64,000 nucleotides of DNA, taken from Dermacentor variabilis. Lineage: Eukaryota; Arthropoda; Arachnida; Ixodida; Ixodidae. The stretch lies in the NCBI RefSeq assembly GCF_050947875.1, contig NC_134574.1:152498934-152562933 (forward strand). Direction: 5' to 3'. Shown piece by piece: positions 9,953-20,430 of this stretch (the stretch's first letter is position 1; each line of letters starts with the position of its first letter). Made by a program: the position numbers and the translations under genes. The notes beneath the pieces were generated by a model. The model made no database searches and was not told the origin of the DNA. It worked only from the letters and a program-made list of their open reading frames with translations.

Positions 9953-12900
9953 ATGGAAACACAAATACTGCAGTGGAATGTACGAGGACTTCTACATAAC
10001 CTCGACGACATTAGAGAAATAATACACAAACATAATCCGAAGCTGCTGTGTGTTCAAGAGACACACCTGAAACCTACCAATACAAATTTTCTTCGAAACT
10101 ACACCATCTTCCGCAAAGACCGTGAGGAGGCTAATGCCTCCGGCGGTGTAGCGATAATAGCCGACAAGGCAGTAGCTTGCCGACCCGTCGCCCTTAACAC
10201 GCCCCTCGAGGCAGTGTCAGTTCGGGCCATTCTATTTCATAAATTAGTAACGGTGTGTTCTATTTATACACCGCCAAACCAGCACCTCGAAAAAACAGAC
10301 TTTTATAACCTTATTGACCAGCTCCCCGAGCCTTACATACTCGTGGGAGATTTTAACGCACATAACACAATGTGGGGAGACTCGCGATGCGACGCGAGAG
10401 GTCGACTTATTGAAAATTTCCTTTTAACCACCGGTGCCTGTCTCTTTAATAAGAAAGAACCAACGTATTATAATCCACATCATAATTCCTTACTCATCAA
10501 TAGACCTGGCGATCGGATCCGCTTCCATCTTTCATGATTTAGAGTGGCATGTAATTAAAAACCCATTCGGAAGTGATCACTTCCCAGTAACGCTGAACTC
10601 CGTAAAGAAACAGGACTTGCATCCACACTTCCCTCGCTGGAAACTGGCCTCAGCGGACTGGGAAGGTTTTAGGGAATCCGCCCACATATCACGAGATTTT
10701 ATAGATAATTTTACTATAGATCATGTTGTTATACTTCACCGCTTTTATCATTGACGCCGCTGAAAAGTTCATTCCTCAAACAAGAGGCACTTCATCCAAA
10801 AGACGGGTCCCCTGGTGGAATGACGATTGTAGAGAGGCGAGGAAGAGACAAAACAAGGCTTGGAACAAATTACGTGAATGTCCTACAGCAGAAAATCTTA
10901 TAGAATTTAAACAGATTAAATCGCAGGGAAGAAGGACACGACGACTGGCAAAGAGGGCAAACTGGCAGAGGTTTCTCTCTGGTATAAATTCCTATACTCA
11001 AGAATATAAAGTATGGGATGGGCTGAAAAGGCTTAAGGGGCGAGAAATTCATCCGTTGCCCCTAGTAAACGGTGAAGCAAACCGCTTGGAAGACCAAGCT
11101 GACGACCTTGGCGAACACTTCCAGCACGTTTCCAGTTCTAACCATTACTCCAAGGCGTTTCTAAAACACAAACAAGTAGAAGAACACAAGGGTATCGACC
11201 GCAAATGCAGACAGAACGAACCCTTCAATGCACCTTCTAACATCGCCGAGTTGAGAGCCTCCCTGACTGCATGTCAGAGCTCCGCGCCTGGACCAGACAG
11301 GATCATGTACGACATGATTAAACACCTCTCCAGTGATACTCAAATTACTCTGCTAGCACTTTTTAACACAATATGGGCTGCGGGATCTCTACCTACCGCA
11401 TGGAAAGAAGCGTTGGTTGTTCCGATTCTTAAACAGGGCAAAGACCCCACATTAGTAACAAGTTATCGTCCGATTGCCCTCACAAGCTGTATATGCAAAC
11501 TTTTTGAAAAAATGATAAACCGTCGACTTTTACACTTCCTTGAATTAAATAAGTCTCTTGATCCGTACCAGTGCGGTTTTAGAGTAGGACGATCTACAAC
11601 CGACCATCTAGTGCGCATGGAAGCAAACATTCGCGATGCCTTCGTACATAAACAGTCCTTCTTATCCGTGTTTCTCGACATGGAGAAGGCGTACGATACA
11701 ACTTGGCGCTACGGTATCCTGCGAGACCTATCGACGCTGGGCATCCGCGGCACTATGTTAAATATTATAGAAAGCTACCTGCAAAACCGTACATTCCGGG
11801 TGAAAATAGGTAATGTGCTGTCGCGAGCATTCATACAGGAAACTGGGGTACCCCAGGGAGGCCTATTGAGCTGCACGCTCTTTGTAGTTAAAATGAACAC
11901 GCTTCGTAAAACATTACTCACATCTATTTTTTATTCCGTCTACGTTGACGACTTACAAGTAGGTTTCAAATCCTGCAACCTAACAGTCTGTGAGAGGCAG
12001 GTACAGCAGTGCTTGAACAAAGTCTCCAAGTGGGCAGACGAAAACGGGTTCAAAGTGAACCCCAACAAAAGCTCTTGCGTTCTTTTCACCAGGAAAAAAG
12101 GGCTTGCTGCAGATCCCACTGTTGAAATACATGGGCAACGAATACCCGTAAACAAGGAACACAAATTCTTAGGTGTTATACTTGACTCCAGGCTTACATT
12201 CGTCCCACACATAAAATATCTGAAAGCAAAATGTCTTAAAACAATGAACTTACTTAAAATCCTATCCCACACAACATGGGGCAGCGACAGAAAATGTTTA
12301 TTGAATCTGTACAGGAGCCTAGTTCGATCACGACTGGACTATGGTGCCGTGGTTTACCACTCTGCCGCCCCGAGCGCGCTAAAAATGTTAGACCCGGTCC
12401 ACCACCTGGGTATCCGCCTGGCCACTGGCGCCTTTCGAACAAGCCCTGTCGAAAGCCTATACGTAGAGTCAGATGAGTGGTCACTCCATTTTCAGAGAAC
12501 ATACATCAGCTTCACCTACTTTCTTAAAGTGCGCTCGAATAAGGAACATCCGTGTTTTAGGACAGTAAACGACTTAACGTGCGAAACACTTTTCCGTAAC
12601 AGACCCTCCACGAGACTTCCTTTGTCGCTGCGTGTAAGAGAACTTAGTGAAGAAATGGATGTCTCAATACTTGAACATCGCATAATGGCTCCTGCTAATC
12701 TATTACCGCCCTGGGAGTGGCAGGTAATAGAATGTGACACATCCTTCGTAGAGGTCTCGAAGCACGCTCCTGAGCTTGAAATTGCTATGCATTTCCGAGA
12801 GCTTCAATCCAAGTACTCGTGCTACGAATTTTACACAGACGCGTCCAAATCCCATGCTGGCGTATCCTACGCTGCTGTCGGTCCCTCTCTTTCTGAATCT

Positions 12901-13665
12901 GACGTGCTGAACCCTATAACAAGTATCTTCACAGCAGAAGTCTACGCTGTACTGTGTGCAGTAAAACATATAAAGAAACTGAAACTTGACAAAGCCATCA
13001 TATTCACAGACTCGTTAAGCCTTGTAAAAGCACTCATTTCTTTACAAAAGCATACAAATCCTGTCTTCAATGAACTCTACACACACTTATGTAACATCTA
13101 CTCATCACACAGACATGTAGTAATATGCTGGGTTCCTGGCCATAGAGGAATCCAGGGAAATGTGCTTGCTGACGAGATGGCCAAATCAATGGCATCGCAG
13201 GGTGCTCGATCTGCTGCAGTCCCTGCCACAGACATGAAGCCTTTCCTCAGAAATAAACTGCGAAGCCACTGGCAACGCTTGTGGGATGCAGAAACGAGTA
13301 ATAAGCTTCACGTAATTAAGCCTCAGTTAGGTTTCTGGCACCCAACAACGAAAACACGAAGAACAGACGTCCCGTTCACTAGACTAAGAATAGGACACAC
13401 GTTCGGCACTCATAACTTTCTCCTGACCGGTAACGAGCCTCCAACCTGTGGTAGATGCGGTGACAGGCTGTCGGTCCTCCACGTCTTCCTGGAGTGCCGG
13501 GAAGCCGAAAGAGATAGGAGGAAACATTTTCCTTTTGCATACAGCCATCACGTCCCTCTGCATCCAGCCATGTTTCTTGGTGTAGAACCGATGTTTGAGA
13601 CCAAAGCCGTCCTCGCTTACTTGAAAGATGTTGTGCTACACATAACAAGCCCAATTATTACGTAG
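9953..13665 (+). pseudogene. I-group LINE ORF2: endonuclease, reverse transcriptase, RNase H (two frameshifts)
   Basis: The APE endonuclease starts at ATG 9953 (METQILQWNVRGL). It has CVQETHL, LVGDFNAHNTMWG and, after a frameshift near 10490-10510, SDHFPVTLN. A second shift near 10725-10745 enters a frame open to 13665. The RT carries SSAPGPDRI (11278-11304), VFLDMEKAYD (11668-11697), GVPQGGLLSC (11845-11874) and the catalytic YVDD at 11941-11952. The RNase H carries YTDASK (about 12832), E in TAEVYA, TDSL and WVPGHRGIQGN (13129-13161). The tail has a CCHC-type knuckle (CGRCGDRLSVLHVFLEC, about 13450-13500). Apart from the two shifts, all catalytic residues I can locate are present. Confidence 0.92.
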
Positions 13666-14041
13666 TGCATCCTCTTTCCAGAGGATACATCTGCGACAGT
13701 GTTCTTTTATAGCACATGCCTCTAGGTCCTTGGCTTTCAAGGGCTCTGATGAGGCAGAAGTGCTCCAGACATTTTTAGCATCTCACGTATCTTATATATT
13801 GCATCACTCTTTATCATTGCCTTGTAATGTTCATAGTACACGTCAATAGTCATTCCTATAATTTTATTACTCGTACATTTTATGGAATTTGCATCAACTC
13901 TTTTAGGCCCCTTTACAGCCACGACACATTAAGATCATAGAACCCATCTGTCCACTGCGAACTCATAAACATTAGCATGGCGCTCTTTGGCCACACCTGG
14001 CCCTTGTGCCATTAAACATCAAACATCATCATCATCATCAC
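13666..14041 (+). other. 3' UTR and (CAT)n tail of I-group LINE
   Basis: Non-coding sequence follows the ORF2 stop and ends in CATCAAACATCATCATCATC (14017-14036), immediately before the right target duplication. No typical poly-A signal is obvious near the end. Confidence 0.8.
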
Positions 14042-14052
14042 GTGTTCTTTAA
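14042..14052. repeat. Target-site duplication, right copy (I-group LINE)
   Basis: GTGTTCTTTAA, identical to 8182-8192. Confidence 0.9.
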
Positions 14053-14240
14053 GCGTTATCTTCAGGGTTATTTCTCCTTTCCTGAAAGCTATAGGCTTTC
14101 GCCCCGTCCATGACCCTCGCTACCAGCTGGCGCTGTCTCTCGAGGGTGGAACTAACTAGGACTCTCTCCGAAAGCTCAGGTATGTGTGATAGGGATTGGG
14201 TGTGTTCAGGGTTGATTGTGTACAGCCCATTCACTCCTTA
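14053..14240 (-). pseudogene. Antisense LINE ORF2 C-terminus (older copy, split by insertion)
   Basis: The minus-strand reading contains LERQRQLVARVMDGAKAYSF and ends NNPEDNA-stop close to the insertion point. Its 3' UTR continues at 8192-8130. The R-Q-R-Q-L-V-type end resembles the C-terminus of tick I-group ORF2 proteins (from memory, not searched). Only this tail is left. Confidence 0.4.
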
Positions 14241-14915
14241 ACACACCAAATCCATACCGCAAAGCTTCGCCGCACGGACGCGATGAGCTCACGCTCAGAA
14301 CGCTTGGCTAGTTTTCCCGATCTTAGATTTTTCATCCGTCGTCCCTCTCGTTCCCAGCCGCCAACGGAAGCCTCAGCTACTTTCAACGCTTTACTGTAGA
14401 TGGGATTAATGGTAGTTGACATATTAGAATGAATCATAAAAACTGGCGTGCCCAGGAGAACAATGCTTCATATTAAAATATCTTGTAACTGTTCCTATGA
14501 AGTTATCATTGGCGTCGTTCTTTCTTTCTGACATTCAACAAAGCCCAGGAACTACGAATAATGAATTAACTACGCATTCGCCAAGCTTGAAGGCACTTAG
14601 ATATTCTTCAGTTGTAGGATCAGTCTTGGTGGCATTATTGAATCAAAGGAACCTAATGAATTGAAAGTATAGCGGCAGCCACTGTATGCTTCGATCGTGA
14701 CACGTTACCTTTCTAATTCGGGATATATTGCGTTTCTATAGGCCTTAGAACTCACTTTGCCTTTGCTTATGGAGAGCGCAAATAAATTAGGAGATCAGAA
14801 TTTCTATTCTTAATGTGCCGCTATCGAACGCCCACAACGCGCCCAGCCAACAAATGGGCCACGTTCCGTTTTGCCTCGTATGGCAGTCGTGTTCCTGAAT
14901 CAAGAAAGCGCTTTG
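14241..14915. other. No recognised gene
   Basis: AT-rich sequence without coding similarity or clear repeats. Confidence 0.4.
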
Positions 14916-14930
14916 GAGGTCGCTGTTGAA
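14916..14930. repeat. Target-site duplication, left copy (SINE)
   Basis: GAGGTCGCTGTTGAA; the partner at 15169-15183 differs at one base (GAGGTAGCTGTTGAA). Confidence 0.8.
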
Positions 14931-15168
14931 AAAATGAAATTATGGGGTTTTACGTGCCAAAACCACTTTCTGATTATGAGGCACGCCGTAGTGGAGGAGT
15001 CTGGAAATTTCGGCCACCTGGGGTTCTTTAACGTGCACATAAATCCAAGTACACAGGTGTTTTCGCATTTCGCCCCCATCGAAATGAGGCCGCTGCGGCC
15101 GGGATTCGATCCCGCGACCTCGTGCTCAGCAGTCCAACATCATCGCCACTGATTAACTACGGCGGGTA
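14931..15168 (-). mobile_element. tRNA-derived SINE (Ruka-like)
   Basis: On the minus strand the element starts with a tRNA-like head. Its B-box is GGGATCGAATCCC (15099-15111) and the A-box region is around 15140-15155. The body follows (GGGGGCGAAATGCGAAAACA, GTGCACGTTAAAGAACCCC, TAGTGGTTTTGGCACG-type end) and a short A/T-rich tail. It is bounded by a 15-bp duplication with one mismatch. This matches my recollection of the Ruka SINE of ixodid ticks. Such SINEs are transcribed by RNA polymerase III from the A and B boxes and depend on LINE enzymes to move. Confidence 0.82.
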
Positions 15169-15183
15169 GAGGTAGCTGTTGAA
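15169..15183. repeat. Target-site duplication, right copy (SINE)
   Basis: GAGGTAGCTGTTGAA, one mismatch to 14916-14930. Confidence 0.8.
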
Positions 15184-15399
15184 TAGGTCATGTTATGTTC
15201 ATACTTGCTACTTCAATTGATGGAATTTTTTAACGAAGCGTGCGTTTTGTTGAATATATTTAACTACGCTTCATCATCGCACGCGACACAGTAGGCTTTG
15301 GAGAGGCTGTGGATGACGGTGTAGGAATATTATGAGAGGTGTGCCAATGGCGTCTCTCCCACCATACTGCAGCATACAATTGAGTGTTTCATATATATA

Positions 15400-15605
15400 T
15401 ATTTTTTTCTCTCGTGTTTCAATCCCGTGAATTTTACTTTGCATTGTATACGCGTGACAAGAACATTTAGCTGTTACATACTCTTTTTTTTGTTATTGTT
15501 CTCTTTTGTCAAGTTATTCTTTCTCTTTGACCTTGATTTTGCTCCCCCCTTATGTAATGCCTTCGGGCCTTTAAGGGAAAAAATAAATGAAATGAAATGA
15601 AATAT
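15400..15605 (+). mobile_element. LINE 3' UTR and tail (5' truncated, CR1/Jockey-group type)
   Basis: A T-rich 3' UTR ends in TGCCTTCGGGCCTTTAAGGG, AAAATAAATG and (AAATG)n (15583-15604). The CR1/Jockey-group LINE at the right end of the window ends in a similar GGCC-containing stem followed by AAATA repeats. No coding part remains, and the 5' boundary is not resolved. Confidence 0.5.
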
Positions 15606-16200
15606 TCCCTGTTATATAGCGCCGCCCCTCAGAGGGTGACCCAAACACGTACACAAGCAGTCGACGCGCACCCAGCACAGCGAGGCGCTACCTGCCCGCA
15701 CACCTCTGATAATTTCTTACATCGTGCTCTGGCTGCAAGGAGCATGCCTTTTCTTGAAAAACCACCGCAGCACAACTCAGCCCCTATTATTACATATTAT
15801 TTCTTGGCTCTGTGTTGAATTGTGGCGGGCATGTCGCAGTGCATCAAAGTGAAACAGGTACAGTGTTAGACCAGTAGCTGGATCACTCAGAGTGCAAGTG
15901 TTTTGGATAGGACTTTCTTCTTACGCCGTAGTGCACGATATTCGACAATAGCGTAGGCGCAGAAAAAAAAACTTCTTGATAAATTACACATTAAAAGATA
16001 AACAGGACTGCAACTCGCCGTAAGTCTTCAAAGAGTAATTCTACCACGCGGACGAAGTCTGACTACTGCGTTCAGGGGAATATAAGGTGCTCCAGCTTGA
16101 ACGACCTCGGGGACTTCCAGCCGTAGAAGGACAATGTGCTGTTTCAAATCTTTCTCAACAAGTGTCAGGACAACTACGTCCTGTATTCCAAACTGTTCGA
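15606..16200. other. No recognised gene
   Basis: No coding similarity or repeat recognised, apart from short homopolymer runs. Confidence 0.4.
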
Positions 16201-16204
16201 GGAG

Positions 16205-16471
16205 CTATAGTCGATGACTGTATGAAATGTCAACTGAAATCCGTCGCAACTGCAGCAAAATGAAGTCGTAAGAGCGGCTCCGTTCAGAGGTCTTGCCCGC
16301 TGTGACGTGCTGGGCACAGCGATATTTCAGGAGAGTATGCTCAACTTCTCGGGACATTAACCATACGGAGAACGGGCAGTGGCAAAGTGGCGTACAGTGA
16401 AGGTTAATGAAGAAATTATAGAATTCAACATTCACTAAACATAGCACTTTATGCCGAATCACTTCGAGCAA
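16205..16471 (-). pseudogene. Possible LINE ORF2 C-terminal fragment
   Basis: An 88-codon minus-strand reading contains LHCTPLCHCPF followed by SREVEHTLLKYRC. This is the P-x-C-x-C, E-x-EH-x-LL-x-C order seen in C-terminal zinc knuckles of RNase H-bearing LINE ORF2 proteins, as in the I-group copy here (CGRCG, HVFLEC). No RNase H or RT part is recognisable beside it. It may be coincidental. Confidence 0.3.
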
Positions 16472-17924
16472 CCCATCCTACTGATTCACTGGTTCAAAAG
16501 CTGTAAGTTTTAAAAAGTGCCTTCAATAAAGAATAAACAAAAATGTACCAGTGAGTAGCAAAGCCATTAGATCAGGTGATGCAGCAAGGACGATCAGCAA
16601 ACGCATCATGGTTTCTGAAAGAAGACCAATAAAAATATTTTTTTCACAACAAACGCTCCTAACCAATGTGCGTGTTAACATTTATGCCATCGTACGGGGT
16701 GGGCAAATACACAATTATTTTATTTCAAAACGGAATGTTAGGTGTACATACGTGGACTCTTCGACAAACTATAATTCAGACATGGAAAGATATAAATGGC
16801 CGAACTGTGCGCTCGGTACTGTAATCGGGACTGTATCGAAGTTTGATTTCCACACCATCTACCGAAAACAGCATAGCTCATTGCAGTTGCTTGCATCTTC
16901 CATCAGTGCATGCGCACTGACTGTAAAACAACAGGAAACGACTGCTAACGGAAATATGTTACCTTGTACTTGTTTAGCATCCACGATGTACTATTTTCGG
17001 TCGTGTTCGAGCCCAGTTTCTACCGTTGGTGCCAGAATGATGAAAGTTCATCCACTACAGCGAGTTTTCTAGCCTTTAACGGTTTTGCATGGCATACTAA
17101 ATCGCCACGCTCATGTGTAGAGATCACGGGAGCAGTGTGCACCCGCTTGCAGCTGCGCCGTTTGCAGGAGGTTGCTGTATCAATGCAATCTCTTTTTCAG
17201 CAAGCCATGTTGTAATGGCGGGTCACCACTGGTCACGCTGCTCTCTTTGCCGTGATAACTGCCACTGTGCAGGTGGTTGGTCACGCTATACAAGTATACG
17301 CTTTTCAATCAATTGTAGACTAGTTAGGCCCCCCTAATCCAACGTTATTCAGCGACAATTACCGAACCAAGTCAACTCAGCAGCTGTCTATCTCTTTCGA
17401 CGCAGGAGTCTGCATGGAGACACCATGGGAGTCTGTCCCTAGTGGCGGTCATTGGAACTAGCAGCGCTGCAGTATGGTCTCCGAGATCGCTGCCCGTAGT
17501 TCTACTGGCGATCTCAATCTCGGAAGCCATATGGCTGCAGTCGCAGCAATATCGTGCGTCATCGCGCAAAGTGTGCGGCGAAGCCAGCGCAGCTCGGCCC
17601 GTTGGCTCAGCGCGCTACCTTCGCTACTTACTGACGTGCGCGAAATTCATGCTTTCAGCGGGCGTTATACTCAACAACATTAAGTCTTACCGTATGGGGA
17701 TATACATGGACTACGGGCCTTCATGATGTCACTCAGATACGTTCATTGACGACACACACTTTTTAATACGCAGCCCGCTTCAGGTTATACGTATCTGTTC
17801 GCTGCGGCTTGCTCAACACCTCCGAAATTTCAATGAAGGCGCTCTTGCTCCGAAAATGACGTCACTACCACACCCCAATGTTGAGCTCGGGTGGGGACGT
17901 GTTCACTTCTTCCCAGCTGGTGAT
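16472..17924. other. No recognised gene
   Basis: Open readings here (up to 173 codons on + at 16551) lack recognisable motifs, splice context or biased composition. I regard them as chance. Confidence 0.4.
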
Positions 17925-17962
17925 ATTCCGCGGCGGCCTGTCTACTTTGGCCGCCGCGGAAT
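17925..17962. other. Perfect GC-rich hairpin
   Basis: ATTCCGCGGCGGCC (17925-17938), a 10-nt loop and the exact reverse complement (17949-17962): a 14-bp perfect stem in non-coding sequence. Function unknown; it could be the core of a fold-back repeat. Confidence 0.7.
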
Positions 17963-18298
17963 TTCTTCTTCTGGCCTTTCTTCTTCAAGCCGCCTTCAAT
18001 CATGCTCTTCTTTCGTGGACGTACGAGCGACTAGAGTGGTGGCTACAGCAGTTTTGGGCATTTCTTCGTTCGCCGTAATGAAAGGCTAGCCTTCATTGCT
18101 CCCCAAGAAAAGAAACGTGAACATGTTCAGCTAAACTACAACTAGATATGATTTTCAAGCCGTAATATCGCTTTCAACACGCTACAGAGCCATGCACAGT
18201 TCTCGGTAGCGTATTGTGCAAGGCTGCATCCAGGCAACATCCAGAAAAATGAAGGGAGGACAAACGGTATACTTTTTTGTTCAATGGGTAAACATTGG

Positions 18299-18488
18299 TG
18301 GGGGGGGGGTGAAAGGGGAAAATTGTCTGTGTGTGTGAAGTATGGCAAGCCGGTCACACGGTAGAGGTAAACTGAGAACGGGAGACTTCAGAAGAGAGAG
18401 AGCGTGTGTGTGCGTATGTATGTGTGCGTGTGTGTACGCGTATGTGTGCGTGCGTGTGTGCGTGTGTGTGTGTTTCTGTGTGTGTGTA
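18299..18488. repeat. G-run and (GT)n-rich microsatellite
   Basis: A run of ten G sits at about 18300-18309. The stretch 18404-18488 alternates GTGTGTGCGTATGTATG and related GT/GC dinucleotides. Long open readings here (His/Thr or Cys/Val repeats) are artefacts of the repeat. Confidence 0.9.
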
Positions 18489-18779
18489 ACGTGTTCGGAC
18501 ATTTTCAATGTGATGAACGCGGTTTAAATCATGGATCTGGAACTTCAAGGACGCACGGCGTAATGCTAAAGCATTTCTCCCATATTCACCCACTAAATTG
18601 CCGCAGATCCTTTTGTGAGGAACTGCCAAGACAAACGCCGTTCCGAAAAGCCGACGAGGGTGCGGTTCGCGGGCAGCATAGTGATCTTTTAAACTTTTTT
18701 AGGCAATTGCGTTTTAGTTATCGAAGAGTTGTTAGAACTAACTTCCCCTACCTCTGTAGAGCTCACCACTTCATGTTCC

Positions 18780-19560
18780 TTCTGCAGTACTGCTTGCTAC
18801 AATTTACGACGGCAGCCTTTTTCCTTCGGGAATAAAGGCACGGGTAGCTGCGGCTTGTCCGGGTATCTTGCGAGGTCAATTCTTCGAAATGATATCTCCA
18901 ATACTTTTTTCTTGCCTCAGTAAAACAGCCAAAGGTTGAAGGAAGTGACGGATTTTCTGTTCCGCATTACGAAACGAGCATAGAGGGAAGGGAACCAAAC
19001 TCGACCTGTGTTCACGCAAGTAGAAATTCAGAGAGGGAATGCGGCAACGTAACTTTGTGAGAGAGACCTCAAGCACCTTTGTGTTACAGGATTCACTAAG
19101 GCAGGGAAATTCCAGGTTCTTATAATCAGTAGGAGCAGTCGGAACTGGATTTGATAAGGCTTTCATAATTGATCGCATCTGAAATCTAGCCGCCGTGGTG
19201 TGTTGTCACTGGTAGAACAGGAAGGACTGGGCCGAAAAGTGATATCTGTGCCAGTGAACCTAGAATTTCATTAAGAAACAAACCTCTACGACCAGGTGCC
19301 GAAATCAAATGAACACATTGCAGATGGGCAGGAACTAGCAAGTGAAATAGTTTCATCACGAGCGAATCACTATAGTAGCGGTAAGGGAAGAGCACACAGA
19401 TAGTGAGTCAGTAACAATAGCAGCTGTTGTCGTCGTTTGGTCTAATTTCTGTAAAGCTAGAATTACTGCTGCAAACTCAGTCAAAATAACAGGCACTAAC
19501 TCACGCAAGCTTAACAAAAAAGATCAGTCAAGTGGAAGACAAAATATTTCAATGCGAGTT
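18780..19560 (-). pseudogene. RNase H-bearing LINE ORF2 3' fragment (degenerate)
   Basis: Minus-strand readings in more than one frame give an RNase H piece (LTEFAAVILALQKL, IVTDSLSVCSSL). After stops and shifts they give PVLPVLPVTTHH, LEVSLTKLRCRIPSLNFYLR, then PLCSF and IRHFLQPL. This is the usual ORF2 order of RNase H followed by the C-terminal knuckle region in I-group LINEs. The knuckle has lost a Cys. RT and endonuclease are absent and no 3' tail is visible. Confidence 0.6.
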
Positions 19561-20040
19561 TTTTCCTCGCACTGCGATGCACTGCGATGCATCTGTTGCA
19601 GTGATAGTGTTTGTTGCTAGAGCAGTTGGATAGTCTTATAATATGCCGTTTAAGATGCCGTAGGGTAGTAGTTTCGCGTGGCTTGGGAAAATGTCATCGA
19701 ACGTAATTTCCTGGGAATTTGAATGCGTATTTCTGGGAATCACATCGCGAATTTGTACATTTACTGGCTCAAGTAATGTTTACACAAATATAATCTGTGG
19801 TGCATAAAACTTGGGTCAATGAACGCGAAAAAATAATTCTGGAGTGGAGATGAAGAATATTTCAGAATGGCTTAATGGTTATTCATATAGTCTTAAAAAA
19901 GTCGGAACGATCAGAAGGTGAAATCGGCATAAAATGGTGGTATTCTCGCTTCCAGGTATAATGCGGCCCTTGCAACGTGTTTTGGAAGTGTTATGCACAG
20001 TCGTAGTGCCTCTAGTTTTAATAAACTAGGGGCCGAAGTT
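19561..20040. other. No recognised gene
   Basis: Mostly AT-rich. A small tandem repeat of GCACTGCGAT lies at 19569-19589. Confidence 0.4.
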
Positions 20041-20044
20041 GTAT

Positions 20045-20300
20045 GGTGGGACACCTGAAAATAAAACATCATCATCATCATCATCATCATCATCGTCAGC
20101 CTGGTTACGCCCACTGCAGGGCAAAGGCCTCTCCCATACTTCTCCAAGAACCCCGGTCATGTACTAATTGTGGCCATGCCATGCCTGCAAACTTCTTAAT
20201 CTCATCCGCCCACCTAACTTTCTGCCGCCCCCTGCTACGCCAAATTCTAATACCGGACGAACATTCGTTTGGTATATCATCAAAAGTTATTTTCTTCACA
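20045..20300 (-). mobile_element. RTE LINE 3' end (5' truncated)
   Basis: The minus-strand reading VRWADEIKKFAGMAWPQL and WRSMGEAFALQWA-stop matches the 3' end of the RTE copy at 3400-3535, here in a continuous frame. The (ATG)n tail appears as CAT/ATC repeats on the plus strand at 20068-20095. The upstream border with the next fragment is between about 20255 and 20300. Confidence 0.85.
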
Positions 20301-20430
20301 TCCCTGTTCTTGGGCTGCTCAATTAACTTGCGAAAAATGCACATTGCACGAGCTGCTTTTGTTCCAATGTATTCAGTATTAGGCCACCAGTTAAGAGATC
20401 GGTTATAAATAACTCCAAGGTTCTTGACGA
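20300..20430 (-). pseudogene. LINE reverse transcriptase thumb fragment
   Basis: The minus-strand reading contains VKNLGVIYNRSLNWWPNTEY and AARAMCIFRKLIEQ. These resemble the Y-LGV-I-(D/N)-S-L-x-W-x-PH and KA-x-R-x-L-x-F-x-RN motifs after RT motif D in CR1/Jockey-group LINEs (SYKYLGVIITSNLAWKAH in the right-end element). It is a short mosaic piece with no ends. Confidence 0.5.

Larger units (their letters stand above)
8193..14041 (+). mobile_element. I-group LINE, about full length (5.85 kb), recently dead
   Basis: The element begins ACCCCGCAGGGGCGTCTGCG directly after the left 11-bp duplication. It has a leader of about 520 bp with a pyrimidine-rich stretch, ORF1 (8717-9907), a 45-bp spacer, and ORF2 (9953-13665) with endonuclease, reverse transcriptase and RNase H. 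A 3' UTR of 376 bp ends in (CAT)n before the right duplication. Endonuclease plus RT plus RNase H is the architecture of the I group. The exact duplication and long open stretches indicate a fairly young insertion. Two stops in ORF1 and two frameshifts in ORF2 have disabled it. Confidence 0.93.

Noticed and set aside
15090..15168. tRNA gene
   Set aside because: The B-box belongs to a SINE head with body, tail and target duplication; no complete cloverleaf was sought or is likely.
16551..17072. 173-codon plus-strand reading
   Set aside because: No motif, no signal peptide, no splice signals recognised.
18281..18835. Several open readings over the GT repeat
   Set aside because: They consist of dipeptide repeats produced by the microsatellite.
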